From Dittrichia graveolens (lineage: Eukaryota > Streptophyta > Magnoliopsida > Asterales > Asteraceae), in assembly GCA_038502395.1 (NCBI GenBank), contig JARJIL010000009.1, positions 28,447,647 to 28,511,646 on the forward strand: 64,000 nucleotides of DNA. The letters are read 5' to 3'. This document shows positions 31,054-42,671 of this stretch, piece by piece. The notes under the pieces are model-generated. The model ran no database searches, was not told where the DNA came from, and saw only the letters and a list, made by a program, of their open reading frames with translations. The number at the start of each line of letters is the position of its first letter. Positions within the stretch are counted from its first letter, which is position 1. A program made the translations under genes and the position numbers.

Positions 31054-33564
31054 TGTAACATCCTCAACTTGGGTCTAGTTGTAAATACCATGTACGTAGT
31101 TAGTGTAATAGGAAGTGATTATTCTTATGTACTCGTTGAGTCTAAACTAGTATATGTGTGTTGGTATATTTTGTGTGTGTACGTATATATATATATATAT
31201 ATGTTAAGTATATATATATATATATTAATTGTTAAATTAAAAAGGAAAAGAAAGTTCAGAAAATCCAGAGGCAAACTTCCTATGGAATGTGTGTGTGTAT
31301 AAGTAGATATGTGTTTGATATAGTTGACTTAAACTCAAAGCTAGTGAAAGTAGCAAACACACACTTTTCTCTCGTTACTCTCTCTGCTCTCGGATTTCTA
31401 GGAAAGAAGAAGAAGAATTCTATTGTTGAATTTCCGAAGGTTAGTACTATGGTTCAATTATGTTTAAAAGATTAGAGTCAAGCTTAGATATGGCTGGAAA
31501 CACAAATTCATGCAAGAGTACCTTGAAGAACATGAAAACTCACTTTCTAAATGGGTTTTGCATGTTTGGTGTTCTTGTTTGGATTTGGGGTGTTTAAGAT
31601 GTTCATACAAGTAGAATATGATGTTCTAAGATGTTCTAGGCTTAAAACCAACAAGAATGAAGTTGTTAAGATGATTAAATGAAGCTGTCGGAATTTTAGT
31701 GTATGAATGTGTCGGATTCCGAGACTATGATAGTGTCAGAATCCGCTATTTGTTGAAATCCGTAGGATTTGTCGGAATCCGATAGAAGTGTCGGATTGCG
31801 CATGTCTGTTGGATTTCATGTCCCGGATTTCTTTGTATGTATCGGAATCCACAAGTGTCGGATTTTCTATGAATGTTGGATTCCCAAGTTGTTGGAATCC
31901 GCAAGTTATCGGATTCCCAAAAACCGCAAGAATGTCGGATTTCAAGTGTCGGAATCCTACAGTATCGGATTTTATTGCAAGTGTCGGATTTCCATGTCTC
32001 GGATTTACTTCTGTGTGTCGGAATCCACAAGTGTCGGATTCCGTGTGCGTGGTTGGATTCCTAAGTATTGGAATCCGATAGAAGAGTGTCGGATTTCATG
32101 ATTCATGTGTGTCGGATATCATAAATACGATAGAACCATCGGATTTCCCCAAATCCGACAGTTTTGGCGGATTTGTGCTAAGTCCAAGATTAAGTGTTTG
32201 TTTTGTAGTCTTGTTGTACATATGTGAATGATTAATGTAAGTATGATATTTTAGGTGAACTTGTTGTGTTAGTAAGGTCAAGACAAAGTACTAGTACGTA
32301 GTAAACTACTCAGGTGAGTACCTGCTTTCATGAGACTCAGTAGAGTAAGGCTTGCATGCTAGATGAATGTGTGAATGTATTGTGTATGTCTAACTTGCTT
32401 TTGCATGTATGCTCAAGAAGGTGATTGTAAGTTTTGAATGATGTTATGATTGCCTGTAAGATGTATAATAGGTGCATGCCAGCGGGTCCAGATTGGAACC
32501 GCTTAGTTATTAATGATGTACAGTACGAATGAGTGATGGATCCCTATGGGATTATATGTACGTATATGATGATGATGACGGATCCCCGTGGCATCAAATG
32601 TACGTATATATGTATGTGCACTGTCTACAGACTATCTGAAGCATGGTTAAGGTCAGTCGGTTGTAACTGGATCCCAAGGGGACTTCGGTCATAATTCGGG
32701 ATTTAACGGTGATTCGATGTGCATCCCGGGTCGAGGTTATGCAGAACCTCCGTGCCTTAGCGTGAGATTGTAATCAGCAAAGATCTGGCCTGGATTACTA
32801 GGGAACATTTGGTTTCGTAAACGATGCTCGGTGGACCGCTTTATACTCCCCCACCAGCGCGGATGGTTGTGTCTGATCCCGCGGTCTGAGTTGTAATCAG
32901 CCGGGATTACTAGGGAACATTTGGTTCCGTAAACGATGCTCGGTGACTGCTTTATGCTCCCCCACTAGCGCGGATGGTTGTGTCTGATCCCGCGGTCTGA
33001 GTTGTAATCAGCCACGATCTGGCCGGGATTACTAGGGAACATTTGGTTCCGTAAACGATGCTCGGTGGACTACTTTATGCTCCCCCACTAGCGCGGATGG
33101 TTGTGTCTGATCCCGCGGTCTGAGTTGGTGAGTAGGACAGACTCCCCTGCAAGATATGACTCTTACTGATATTGGTAGCACACCACTATGTGTTAAGCTA
33201 GCAATGATTGTTTAAGTACGATATGTATGATGTGTATGCTGCATGACTTACTGTATTGATGCTTATGATAAGTATGTACTCACTTGCTAATGTTAGCTAA
33301 TGGTGCTATGATTTCCCTTTTCAGGTAAAGACTAGAAGGCCTAGTGAGGCAGGTGACTTTTTGATGTAAATGCCCCTTGTGGGTTGGAACACTTTATGTT
33401 GTAATGTAATTTGATATTATGGTCGGTTCATGTGTTAGGTAACACCAACGTATATTTTGGAAACAATGATGATGTAAATAACAGGTTGTTATTATTAAAA
33501 GAAAAATTTCCGCTGCTAAATCTGAAATATCATTGAAGTAACTGTTTTCGGAAGCGGTGTTACA
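31054..33564 (+). repeat. E4 3' LTR (2511 bp)
   Basis: TGTAACATCCTCAAC...TGTTACA. Landmarks match the 5' LTR: (TA)n near 31183-31225; donor AAG|GTTAGT at 31440; TCGGATTCCGA word tract 31685-32165; acceptor TATTTTAG ending 32254; 59-nt segment 32255-32313; donor CAG|GTGAGT at 32314; CTAAT at 33297-33301; acceptor CCCTTTTCAG ending 33324. A segment present once in the 5' LTR is triplicated here (32768-33124). Confidence 0.93.
32768..33124 (+). repeat. Tandem triplication in E4 3' LTR
   Basis: Three consecutive copies of a 111-123-bp unit start at 32768, 32891 and 33002, each opening TTGTAATCAGC and closing CGCGGTCTGAG. The middle copy lacks about 12 bp. The 5' LTR has one copy (about 25201-25323). 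Confidence 0.92.
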
Positions 33565-33872
33565 ATTTGCCATATCTCATAGTCATAATATGCGGCTATG
33601 GCAATAAGTATTCTAATAGATTTAATCATGGCTACCGGAGAGAAAGTTTCATCATAGTCAACACCATGAGTTTGAGTGAAACCTTTTGCCACTAGCCTTG
33701 CCTTAAATGTGTGTACATTTCCGTCCATGTCGGTCTTCTTCTTGAAGACCCACTTTCTCCCTATAGTCTTACTATTGGGAGGAAGATCAACCAAGTCCCA
33801 TACTTGATTTTCATACATGGACTGCATCTCAGTGTTCATGGCATCAAGCCATTTATCGGATTCCGGATCCAA
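33565..33872 (-). pseudogene. Copia 2 reverse transcriptase N-terminal part
   Basis: Minus strand: KWLDAMNTEMQSM, GRKWVFKKKTDMDG, FKARLVAKGFTQTHGVDY, SIRILIAIAAYYDYEIWQ. This is the copia RT N-terminus, directly continuous with 22705-23502 once E4 and one copy of ATTTG are removed. The frame is open across this piece. Everything from 33799 leftwards into integrase is repeated at 43767 onwards. Confidence 0.92.
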
Positions 33873-34992
33873 TATAGCATCTTTGTAGTTGGTAGGCTCA
33901 GAAGAGTCTACCTAGAAAATCTCATCATTGGACACGAGAAATCCGTATCTCTCGGTTTCTTGACGAGGTCTACCAGATCTACGAACACTTTGTGTTTCAG
34001 TAGGTTCTTGAACAATCAATTGTTCAGGTTCAACAACCGTTTGTTGAGTGCTAGTGCCAACCTGGTTCTTGAATTTCTTCAAAGTCTACATTGCTCCTAC
34101 TTGCCTCTTTCGAAAGAAACTCCTTTTCTAAGAAAGTGGCATGCCTAGAAACATACACTTTGTTCTCAGCTGGGTTGTAGAAATCCTAATGAATCTTTAG
34201 GATATCCCACAAAACTACATTTGATAGATCTAGGATCGAGTTTGCTTGAAGCCTCTTGTCGTACATGAGCTTCACAACCCCAGACTTTCAAGTAAGATAA
34301 GTTTGGAACCTTTCCATACCACATCTCATATGGTGTCTTATCTACCTTCTTGGTTGGAACCATATTCAATAGGTGCGTAGCAGTTAATAAAGCATAACTC
34401 CAAAAGGACGAGGGTGAGTACTTCGGCTCATCATAGACCGAACCATATCTAGTAGAGTTCAGTTCCTCCTTTCAGACACACCATTATGTTATGGTGTTCT
34501 AGGAGGAGTAAGTTGTGAGATAATCCCACAATTACTAAGATGATCCATAAACTCTTGGCTTAAGTACTCGCCACCTCGATCGGAACGAAGGGCCTTGATT
34601 GTTTTGTTGAGTTGATTTTGTACTTTGTTTTGAAACAACTTGAATATTTCAAATGTTTCATGTTTATGTTTCATTAAGAAAACATAACCAAATCTACTAT
34701 AATCATCGGTGATTGTTACAAAGTATCTATCACCATCCATAGACATTGATCTAAAAGGACCGCATACATACGTATGATTCCTAATAGGTGTTTGGCTCTT
34801 TCACTTGAACCGGAGAAAGAAGCCTTAGTCATCTTCCCATATAAACATGATTAGCAAACTTCAAATGAGCTAGAATCGTTTGATTTTAAAATTCCATCAT
34901 TTTGAAGTTTTGCAATGCATTTTTTGTTTATATGACTAAGTCGACAATGCCATAGGTATGTTTGACTTAAGTCATGCTTAGATCGTTTGGTG
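33799..34992 (-). pseudogene. Copia 2 integrase and linker, first copy of an internal duplication
   Basis: Minus strand: pre-integrase segment and integrase core (FVTITDDYSRFGYVFLMKH, LRSDRGGEYLSQEF), then integrase C-terminus (NMVPTKKVDKTPYEMWYG) and a linker ending in an arginine-rich RRSGRPRQE-type motif. Several frameshifts and small deletions interrupt it. The same segment is present again at 43767-44981 with roughly 95% identity by eye (about 9 differences over 236 bases sampled). Reverse gypsy E5 interrupts it at 34995. Confidence 0.85.
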
Positions 34993-34994
34993 TT

Positions 34995-36719
34995 TGTAAC
35001 ACCGTATTTTCAACCCAAAAATTTTCATTTTTATCAACACCGCGGAAGCGAATTAAATACCTAAATTATTTACAACTATTTACAAAACCATCCAGTTAAA
35101 TATCAGTATTACAAAACACGGCTCTTCACAAATAATACATTAGAGTCTTAGGTGATTACTCTCCAAGCTAACCACTCTCAGCCGAACCGTTGACTTACCA
35201 AAACCTGTAAAAAGAGTGAGAGGTGGGGGATTAGCACAAAGCTAAATGAATGGAGTAAAGCCACAACAGATATATCAGCCAAAACCGCATGATATCAACA
35301 ACAACAGATATAAATAATCCTATCCCGAGAAGACCGGCGGTTATGCAGGAACCTACAACCAATGCCGGTCAAAGCAAAGGTTTACCGATAGTTCATTTGC
35401 TATTCTCACACAGTATTACCTTAAGTTGCATCAAATTCATCAAAAGATCCCAATACTGATTAGCTGATAACAAACAAACCCAGCCCATGGCCAAGCCGAA
35501 ACTAGCTTCACAAATCATGTATACATATCACCACTGTTGCAACCAAACCAGTTACAACCAATACTATCCGTGAGTAAACATCCACTCACCTCAAGTTTTC
35601 AGCTTCTCCACTCAGTGATCTTATGTTACTGAGCCTTGCCTGTTCCTGAGAACACAACAAACTAAAATCAGTAAATGATTCATAAATGTATATACCAAAC
35701 ACATATATTTATATCCCATTGATCAAACATAATCATGTAAGATTCACATATGTATCAACATATAACACATAGCATTAAACAATGCAAACAACCAAGAAAA
35801 CCCACAAAATTGCGAACGCGTCGCGGCCATCAAATGCGTCGCGTCGTGATGCTCCTTCGAGCACCCCCTTCGCACCAAAATACACTTCGAACGGCCCATT
35901 TCAAATTCGAAACCTTACGCGTCGTGTTGCGACCCTAGACCCGTCGCGTCGCGACAAGCCTTCGAGCGGCCTTACCTCCAAATGCGAAGTCCCTTCGAAC
36001 AAACAAGTCTTCGAACTCGAAACACGAGGTCGCGCCGCGACATCAATTTTCCAGAATCATTTCATCATCTTCTTCATCGCATAACATTCAAACTCCATAT
36101 CCAAACTATGCAGTTTATTCATAAAATTTTGGAAATCAATCTAATGTTTCTAAACACATATAAACATCATTTAACATGTCAAGAAACATCAAGAACATGT
36201 TTAAAAACATCAAAACCATTAAATCAATAAAAACCCATCAAACAAGGTTTCTTCAAGAACTCATCCATGGTGATTTCATATTCTAAGCATAAATTCAACA
36301 ACAAAACATGTTAGAATGATCACCATCATGCTAGGAACATCATCATACCTTTAGCTTGAATTAACACCCAAAAAATCTTTACTTCCACTTTTCAAGTAGC
36401 TTTGCTTTCTAGCTTTTTCTCTCAAAAACACACACAAACACACACACTTTTTGTTTTCAATATGTTTCTTAAACTTGAAGTTACTCATATTAAAACCTAT
36501 GTATGTTTCTCAAATATTGTACCATGAGGTGTCCATATTTAATCACAAATATCTTACACTTTCCACATGCATCTAAACATATATATATCCGTACATATAT
36601 ATTCCAATTAGCATGCAAGTACACTTTATTAAAACATAATTAAATGAACATATAATTAAAACCACACACAAACTTACCAAAGCCTAACTAATCACTAGGC
36701 CCAATTTCAGGATGTTACA
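34995..36719 (-). repeat. E5 3' LTR (1725 bp)
   Basis: Reverse LTR, TGTAACACCG...GGATGTTACA, same family as S5 and S2. Minus-strand landmarks: donor AAG|GTATGA at 36348; tract of GTCGCGACGCGAC-like and TTCGAA words at about 35815-36050; acceptor GTGTTCTCAG ending 35646; 56-nt segment 35590-35645; donor GAG|GTGAGT at 35589; stem near 35335-35353; branch A near 35231; acceptor TTTTTACAG ending 35205. The reverse polypurine tract TCCTCCCTCCTTAA follows at about 36722. Confidence 0.9.
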
Positions 36720-36735
36720 AATCCTCCCTCCTTAA

Positions 36736-38056
36736 AAGGATTCCGTCCTTGGAATCTATTCACTTCTAAACAAATGAGGGTAACGAGCTTTCATATCAAC
36801 CTCGGTTTCCCACGTCAAGTCTGAACCCAAACCGTGCCTCCATTTAACTAGAACCATCGGAATCTGTTTCTTAATCAGTTTAGTCACTTTCCGATCTAGT
36901 AGTTAAATGGGTTCTTCCACTAACTTCTTGCTGGAATCTACTTTAAGATCATGTAGAGGAAGAATCTGACTCTCATCCTCCAGTCTACATTTTCGCAAGT
37001 AACAAACGTTGAAGGTATTGTGAATACCTGCCAATTCCGATGGAAGATCCAGTGTAACCGTCTAATCATTAACCACCCGTTGGACACGAAACGGCCCAAT
37101 ATAACGAGGAGCCAGCTTTCCCCGCTTTCCGAAACGGATAACCCCCTTCCAAGGTGAAACTTTCAAATAAACCAATTCACCCTCAACAAAAATAATAGAC
37201 CTACGATGTGGATCAACATACATCTTTTGTCGATCCCTCGCAGCTTTCAACTTTTCTCGCGCAATAGCCACTTTATCTGCGGTGATCTGCACAATATCAG
37301 GCCCTGCATACTATTTCTCACCTGCCTCTAACCAACACGTAGGAGTATGGTAGCGACGCCCATATAACATCTCATAAGGTGGCATACCGATACTCGAATG
37401 GTAAGAATTGTTATACGCGAATTCAATCAACGGCAGGTGGGAATCCCAAGAACCTCCATATTCTAGCACACATGCCCGTAGCATATCCTCAAATGTCTGA
37501 ATAGTTTGTTCAGATTGCCCGTCTGTCTAAGGATGGTAAGTTGTACTCAGATTAACACGTGTACCCAACTCCCGCTGTAACTGTTTCAGAAATTAGACAC
37601 AAACCTGGAATCTCTATCTAATACGATCGAAAGCGGTATTCCATGTCGGGAAACAACTTCATCAATGTACAATTGAGCCAACTTACTGAGTGATGCCGTC
37701 TCACTGGTAGCCAAGAAGTGAGCACTCTTGGTTAGTCTATCAACGATCACCCAACTCATATGGTGATTCCTCTACGTACGTGGAAGTTTAGTTATGAAAT
37801 CCATCGTTATGTGCTCCCACTTCCACTCTGGAATCTGCAATTTTTTCAGTGATCCATAGGGTTTCTGGTGCTCTGCCTTAACCTGTGCACAAATATGGCA
37901 AGACTCCACAAACTGTGCTACATCCGTCTTTAATGGCCACCAATATAGCACCTTCAAATCGTTGTACATTTTTGTGCTAGCTGGATGAACAAATAGTCTA
38001 GATTTATGCGCCTCAGTCAAAATCAAATTCCGAAGACCTCCAAGCATAGGCACCAA
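36736..38056 (-). pseudogene. E5 integrase
   Basis: The minus strand carries the HHCC zinc region (HKSRLFVHPASTKMYNDL, CHICAQVKAEHQ), the catalytic MDFITKLP segment at the end of the first open stretch (38056-37772), the second Asp and Glu regions in broken frames (37700-37500), and the C-terminal GVIRFGKRGKLAPRYIGPF segment (37292-37062). The chromodomain-like tail follows toward 36742. Stops are frequent in the catalytic core, so no active integrase is encoded. Confidence 0.85.
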
Positions 38057-38065
38057 AACTCGAGA

Positions 38066-38925
38066 TTAATAAACCTTCAATCCCCTAGAGTCATCAACCA
38101 GATCCTTCTTCTTCTTAATCATAATCTTAGACTTTAGATTTTCATCCTTCAAGGCTTCCAACTGAGCGGCCTTCAATCTATCAATCAAGTCGGAGACTAT
38201 TTCAGTTCGCATGAATTTGATATGTTCACTAACTCCCTTGCGACTCAAAGCATCGGCTACCACGTTGGCTTTTCTTGGATGATAATGAATCTCGCAATCA
38301 TAATATTTAACAAGTTCCAGCCATCGCTTTGTCGCATATTGAGTTCTTTCTGTGAAAATACGTACTGTAGATTTTTGTGATTTGTACAAATGACGCACTT
38401 TGTACTGTAAAGATAATATCTCCATAACTTTAACGCAAAAACCACAGCTACCAGTTCTAAATCATGGGTTGGATAGTTCTTCTCATTAGGTTTCAATTGA
38501 TGAGAAGCATAGGCGATAACTCTATCCCGCTGCATCAACACACAACCCAACCCTACCAGAGAAGCATCACAATAAACTATGAAGTCATCTGACCTATCCG
38601 GTAAAGCAAGAATAGGAGCCTGACATAAGAGTCGTTTTAGCGTCTGAAAAACCCTCTCTTGTTCATTAGTCCACTTAAATGGAACCTCCTTGCGAGTCAG
38701 TTTAGTCATGGGATTCGCAATTTTTGAAAAATCTTTGATAAACCGTCTGTAATATCCTGCCAATCCCAAGAAGCTTTTAATCTTAGAAGGCGACTTCGGA
38801 GCCTCACAATTCATCACTGCTTCTATCTTTGCCGGATCAACTTTGACTCCATCACTGCAAATAACATGCCCCAAGAAGTGAACTTCTCGCATCCAGAATT
38901 CACACTTTGAATACTTGGCATACAA
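38066..38925 (-). pseudogene. E5 reverse transcriptase thumb and RNase H
   Basis: Minus strand: YAKYSKCEFWMREVHFLGHV, KSFLGLAGYYRRFI, then RNase H with IVYCDASLVGLGCVLMQ and HDLELVAVVFALKLW. A frame change falls near 38330-38420, where a second frame continues with ELNMRQS and then NVVADALSRKG and the start of the integrase spacer. Domain order is normal and the RNase H catalytic Asp context is intact. Confidence 0.88.
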
Positions 38926-38952
38926 TTGCTCCCGCTTCAGAGTTTCAAGAAC

Positions 38953-39262
38953 TTATCTAAAATGAATCTCGTGACCAGCTTTAGATTTAGAATAAACCAG
39001 AATGTCGTCAATAAATACTATCACAGATTTATCCAGAAACGGTCGACAAACTCGGTTCATTAAATCCATAAGCACTGCAGGTGCATTAGTCAAACCGAAC
39101 GGCATGACTAAGAATTCATAATGGACATACCTGTTACGGAAAGCAGTTTTGGCAACATCTTCGTCAGAAACTCGTACCTGGTGATAACCCGATCTCAGAT
39201 CAATCTTCGAGAAATATGAAGCACCCTGCAACTGATCAAATAAATCACCAAGATAACCCGAC
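38953..39262 (-). pseudogene. E5 reverse transcriptase core, N-terminally truncated
   Basis: Minus strand: DLFDQLQGASYFSKIDLRSG, YHQVRVSDEDVAKTAFR, FLVMPFGLTNAPAVLMDL and VIVFIDDILVYSKSK with the catalytic Asp pair. The YRELNK region that should precede DLFDQLQ is absent. Sequence to the right of about 39262 is copia leader on the other strand. Confidence 0.88.
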
Positions 39263-39495
39263 ATAATGGATGTCAACGGATCCCGCAAGTGTCTAAGAGT
39301 TGTAATAGAGATTACAATTGGTAAAATGGTTGCCGGCCTAAATAGCTTCGCCACGTGATCCGCGGTAAACCCGTCAGGGTGCGAGGTGCAATAAGGTTCT
39401 TAGCCTTTGTTACAAATGAATTGCTTCGTTTAAAACTATGGGTACTTATTTTAACAAGGATTTCCAAGCTAACTAAAACTACTTTGCTATTTTAG

Positions 39496-40474
39496 ATGGC
39501 GTTTTCAAGCAACACCAACACCACCAACCATTTTTCGCTTAGAGTTTTCCTTGAAAAGGAGAAACTCAATGGTAACAACTTCTTGGATTGGTTTAGGCAA
39601 CTTAAACTTGTTTTATGCCAAGAAGGGAAGATGGTTACCAAAGAGGAGGCCCTACCCGAGGCTCCTGCTGCCAATGCCACTCGGGCTATCCGAGACGCTT
39701 ATCAGAAGCCTGTCAAGGATACCGAGGACATTACTTGCCTCATCCTAACTACTATGATCCCCGAGCTCCAAAAGCAAATGGATGAGTTTAGTGCTTTTGA
39801 CTTGATCGCTCAGCTTAAGGAAATGTTCCAGCAGCAAGCGAGACAAGAGAGGTTCGAGTGTCTTAAGACGGTACTTGGTAGCAAGATGGCCGATGGCGGG
39901 AATGTGAGTGCTCAGGTGTTGCGCATTTAAAGCAAACGTGGAGCGCATGAAACGGCTCGGATTTACCATATGGAGGAAGATAGCCGTGGATTTGATCCTA
40001 TGGTCCCTGCCCACCGCGTATGATCAATTCGTTATGAGTTATCATATGCATAGTATGGATAAGTCCATTATGGAGCTTCATGGTATGCTTAAGACAACGG
40101 AGTCTAGCATGACCAAAAACAAGCCTTCCGTTCCGAATCCTGTTCTTGCTATAAAGGAGGGGCGAATCCAGAAGAAGAAGAAGTCCGCTTATACCCCTAA
40201 GGGTAAGGGGAAGGGGAAGATTGGCGCTGCCAAGTATGGCCCCGCTTCCCAAGCCAAAACTCCGAATGAAGCGGAATGCTTCTTCTGTGGGAAGCAGGGC
40301 CATTGGCGTTGTAACTGCCCGGGGTACCTAGAAGGTCTAAAGAAGCTCAAGGGGTTGAGCATTGGAGGAACTTCCGATTCAGGTACGTACATGATTGAAC
40401 TCCATCATACTTTTACATCTGGTAGTTGGGTATTAGATACCGGCTGTGGCACTCACGTTTGTAATATTGTGTAG
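39496..40474 (+). pseudogene. gag: Copia 3 gag and start of protease
   Basis: Begins at ATG 39496 (MAFSSNTNTTNHFSLRVFLE), the usual short N-terminus of copia Gag. The capsid-like region follows (LEKEKLNGNNFLDWFRQLKL, KEMFQQQARQERFE). A frameshift lies near 39908-39930. The second frame carries the rest of gag with a basic linker (PKGKGKGKIG), a zinc knuckle CFFCGKQGHWRCNC (about 40279-40320) and the protease start GSWVLDTGCGTHVCN, whose catalytic Asp is intact. It ends at a TAG at 40472-40474. Confidence 0.88.
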
Positions 40475-41313
40475 GTGCTAAAAACAAGTAGAAGGAAGGA
40501 GAATGGCTAGCTTGACTTGATAATGGGAAATAAGGAGATTGTCCCGGTCAAGGCTTGAGGAGAAGTTGAATTATCTTTTAATTCCGGTTTTCCATATTAT
40601 TATTAAACGTATGCTATTCGCCACTTGTGGCGCGAAACATTATTTCTTTTCATGCATTACACGACAATGGTTTTGGTTTTTCATTTGACAATGGAGTTAT
40701 TGTTTGTTTTAAAAATAATATTTGTTATTTTAAAGTTTATCCTTGTCGTGGTATTTATGAAGTAGATGCGTACATTAGTGATAATCGTTCAATCATGAAT
40801 ATTGATTCAACGTCTAAAAATGGTTTAGACAAATTGTCTTTGTGGCATGGTCGACTTGGCCATATAAACAAGACTCGTATCGCCAAGCTCCAAGCGGATG
40901 GGATCTTGGAATCATTTGACCACGAGTCAAATGAAGTATGCGGATATTGTTTATTAGGCAAGATGACTAAAGCACCCTTTTCCAGTGTGAATGAGAGGGG
41001 TAAAGACTTATTGGACATTATACATTCTGATGTGTGTGGTCCATTCAAGCACATCACAAGAGACAATTCTAGATTCTTCGTTACCTTTATAGATGATTAT
41101 AGTAGGTATGGGTATGTCTACTTGGTTAGACAAAAGTCCGAGACCTTTGAGGTCTTTAAGACTTTCCAAAATGAGTGGATAATCAATTGGGCAAAAAGAT
41201 TAAGATACTTAGATCAAATAGGGGTGGTTAGTATCTTAGTCAAGAGTTTCGTGATCATCTCAAGGGTTGTGGAATTATCTCACAACTTACACCTCCTAGG
41301 ATGCCACAATTAA
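40475..41313 (+). pseudogene. Copia 3 protease end and integrase
   Basis: After a shifted stretch, the frame from 40627 contains the protease C-terminal part, the pre-integrase zinc region (LWHGRLGHINKTRIAKLQ, CGYCLLGK: HHCC) and the integrase core with HSDVCGPF (first catalytic Asp) and FVTFIDDYSRYGYVYLV. The segment that should carry the second Asp (SDRGGE-type) is frameshifted at about 41195-41290. The third catalytic position falls in the next segment. Confidence 0.88.
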
Positions 41314-42671
41314 ATGGTGTCGCCGATAGGAAGAACCGAACATTATTAGATATGGTTCGGTCTATGATGAGTCACACCCAAGTACCTATAAGCCTTTGGG
41401 GTTATGCTCTTGAAACGACAACAAGAATCCTTAATCTCGTTCCAACGAAGAAGGTCGAGAAAACACCTTTCGAGATGTGGCATGGGAAACCTCCTGTTCT
41501 TGCCTATCTAAAGGTTTGGGGTTGTCAAGCCTACATACGACGTGAGGTAGATGACAAGTTGGAGCCCCGGTCCGAAAAGTGTTATTTCATCGGATATCCA
41601 GCTGCGGGTATTGGATATATATTCTATAAACCTTCGGAAAACAAAGTATTTGTTGCTCGGAGGGCTGTCTTTTTAGAAAGAGAATTAATATCCAATCAGC
41701 AAGGCGGGACTAAGATTGATCTTGAGGAAGTTCAAGAGTCAACGGATGAAAGACCTGACGTTGGCACTAGCCAACAACCTAGTGAGGTTGAGTCTGAGCA
41801 TGACAATGCGGAGGGTAATGTATATCCATTACCTCCCCATAGATCCGGTAGAGCTCGCCATGAACCAGAGAGATATGGGTTTCTCATATCTGAGGGCGAT
41901 GAGTTATTGGTGCATCTTAATGAGCCCACCAACTGTTGGGAAGCGGTAGCGGGCCACGAGTCTGCTAAATGGAAGGAGGCAATGGATAACGAGATGCAAT
42001 CCATGGAGGATAACCAGGTTTGGGAACTGGTTGATCCTACACCCGGTTGTAAACCAATAGGGTGTAAATGGGTATTCAAGAAGAAGACCGGCATGGATGG
42101 AAAAGTCAACACTTTCAAAGCCCGACTGGTGGCTAAAGGCTTCACCAAGACACATGGTGTCGATTATGATGAAACTTTCTCCCAAGTGGCCATGTTGAAA
42201 TCTATTAGGATACTTTTGACAATTGCCGCATTTCATGATTACGAAATATGGCAAATGGATGTCAAAACTGCCTTCCTTAATGGGAAGCTCTCCGAAGAGG
42301 TGTATATGATGGAGCCTGACGGTTTTGTACATCCGAAGCATCCTAATAGAGTGTGTAGACTAAAAAAGTCCATTTATGGAGTTAAACAAGCATCTCGTAG
42401 TTGGAATCTATGCTTTGATGAGAAAATCAAAGAGTTTGGTTTTTTGAAGAGTGTAGACGAGCCATGTGTATACGTTAGGGCTAGTGGGAGCACCTTTGTC
42501 TTCTTAGTCTTGTATGTGGATGATATCCTACTCATTGGAAAAGATATTCTAACCTTGCAAAGTGTTAAAACTTGGCTTGGAAAATGCTTTTCGATGAAAG
42601 ACTTAGGAGAGGCGGCATATATTCTTGGTATCAAGATCTATAGAGATAGATCTAGAAAACTTCTCGGTTGA
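41301..42671 (+). pseudogene. Copia 3 integrase C-terminus, linker and reverse transcriptase (456 open codons)
   Basis: The longest open copia stretch in the window. It starts PQLNGVADRKNRTLLDMV; the catalytic Glu expected in this integrase motif is Asp here (codon 41325-41327). The integrase C-terminus (LVPTKKVEKTPFEMWHGKPP), the acidic linker and RSGRARHEPERYGF follow. Reverse transcriptase then runs GCKWVFKKKTGMDG, VDYDETFS, MDVKTAFLNGKL, KKSIYGVKQASRSW and LVLYVDDILLIG with intact catalytic Asp pair, to DLGEAAYILGIKIYRDRS. It ends in a frameshift at 42671. Confidence 0.92.

Larger units (their letters stand above)
23503..33564 (+). mobile_element. E4: complete but internally deleted Ty3/gypsy element
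   Basis: 5' LTR 23503-25960, primer-binding site, decayed gag-pol, polypurine tract and 3' LTR 31054-33564. The perfect target duplication ATTTG (23498-23502 and 33565-33569) lies inside copia 2's reverse transcriptase; removing E4 restores the copia motif around the Trp-Gln-Met-Asp junction. Excluding solo LTR S4, the internal region is only about 2.7 kb, against over 4 kb for E1's gag-pol alone. Large parts of gag, RT and integrase are therefore deleted, and it cannot be autonomous. Confidence 0.93.
34995..39262 (-). mobile_element. E5: reverse Ty3/gypsy element, truncated inside reverse transcriptase
   Basis: 3' LTR 34995-36719, polypurine tract, integrase, RNase H and the C-terminal half of reverse transcriptase. 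Gypsy homology ends at about 39250-39265, just upstream of DLFDQLQ, where the leader of forward copia 3 starts. RT N-terminus, protease, gag and 5' LTR are missing. The bases before the LTR are GTGTT; I cannot find the partner duplication. Confidence 0.85.
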
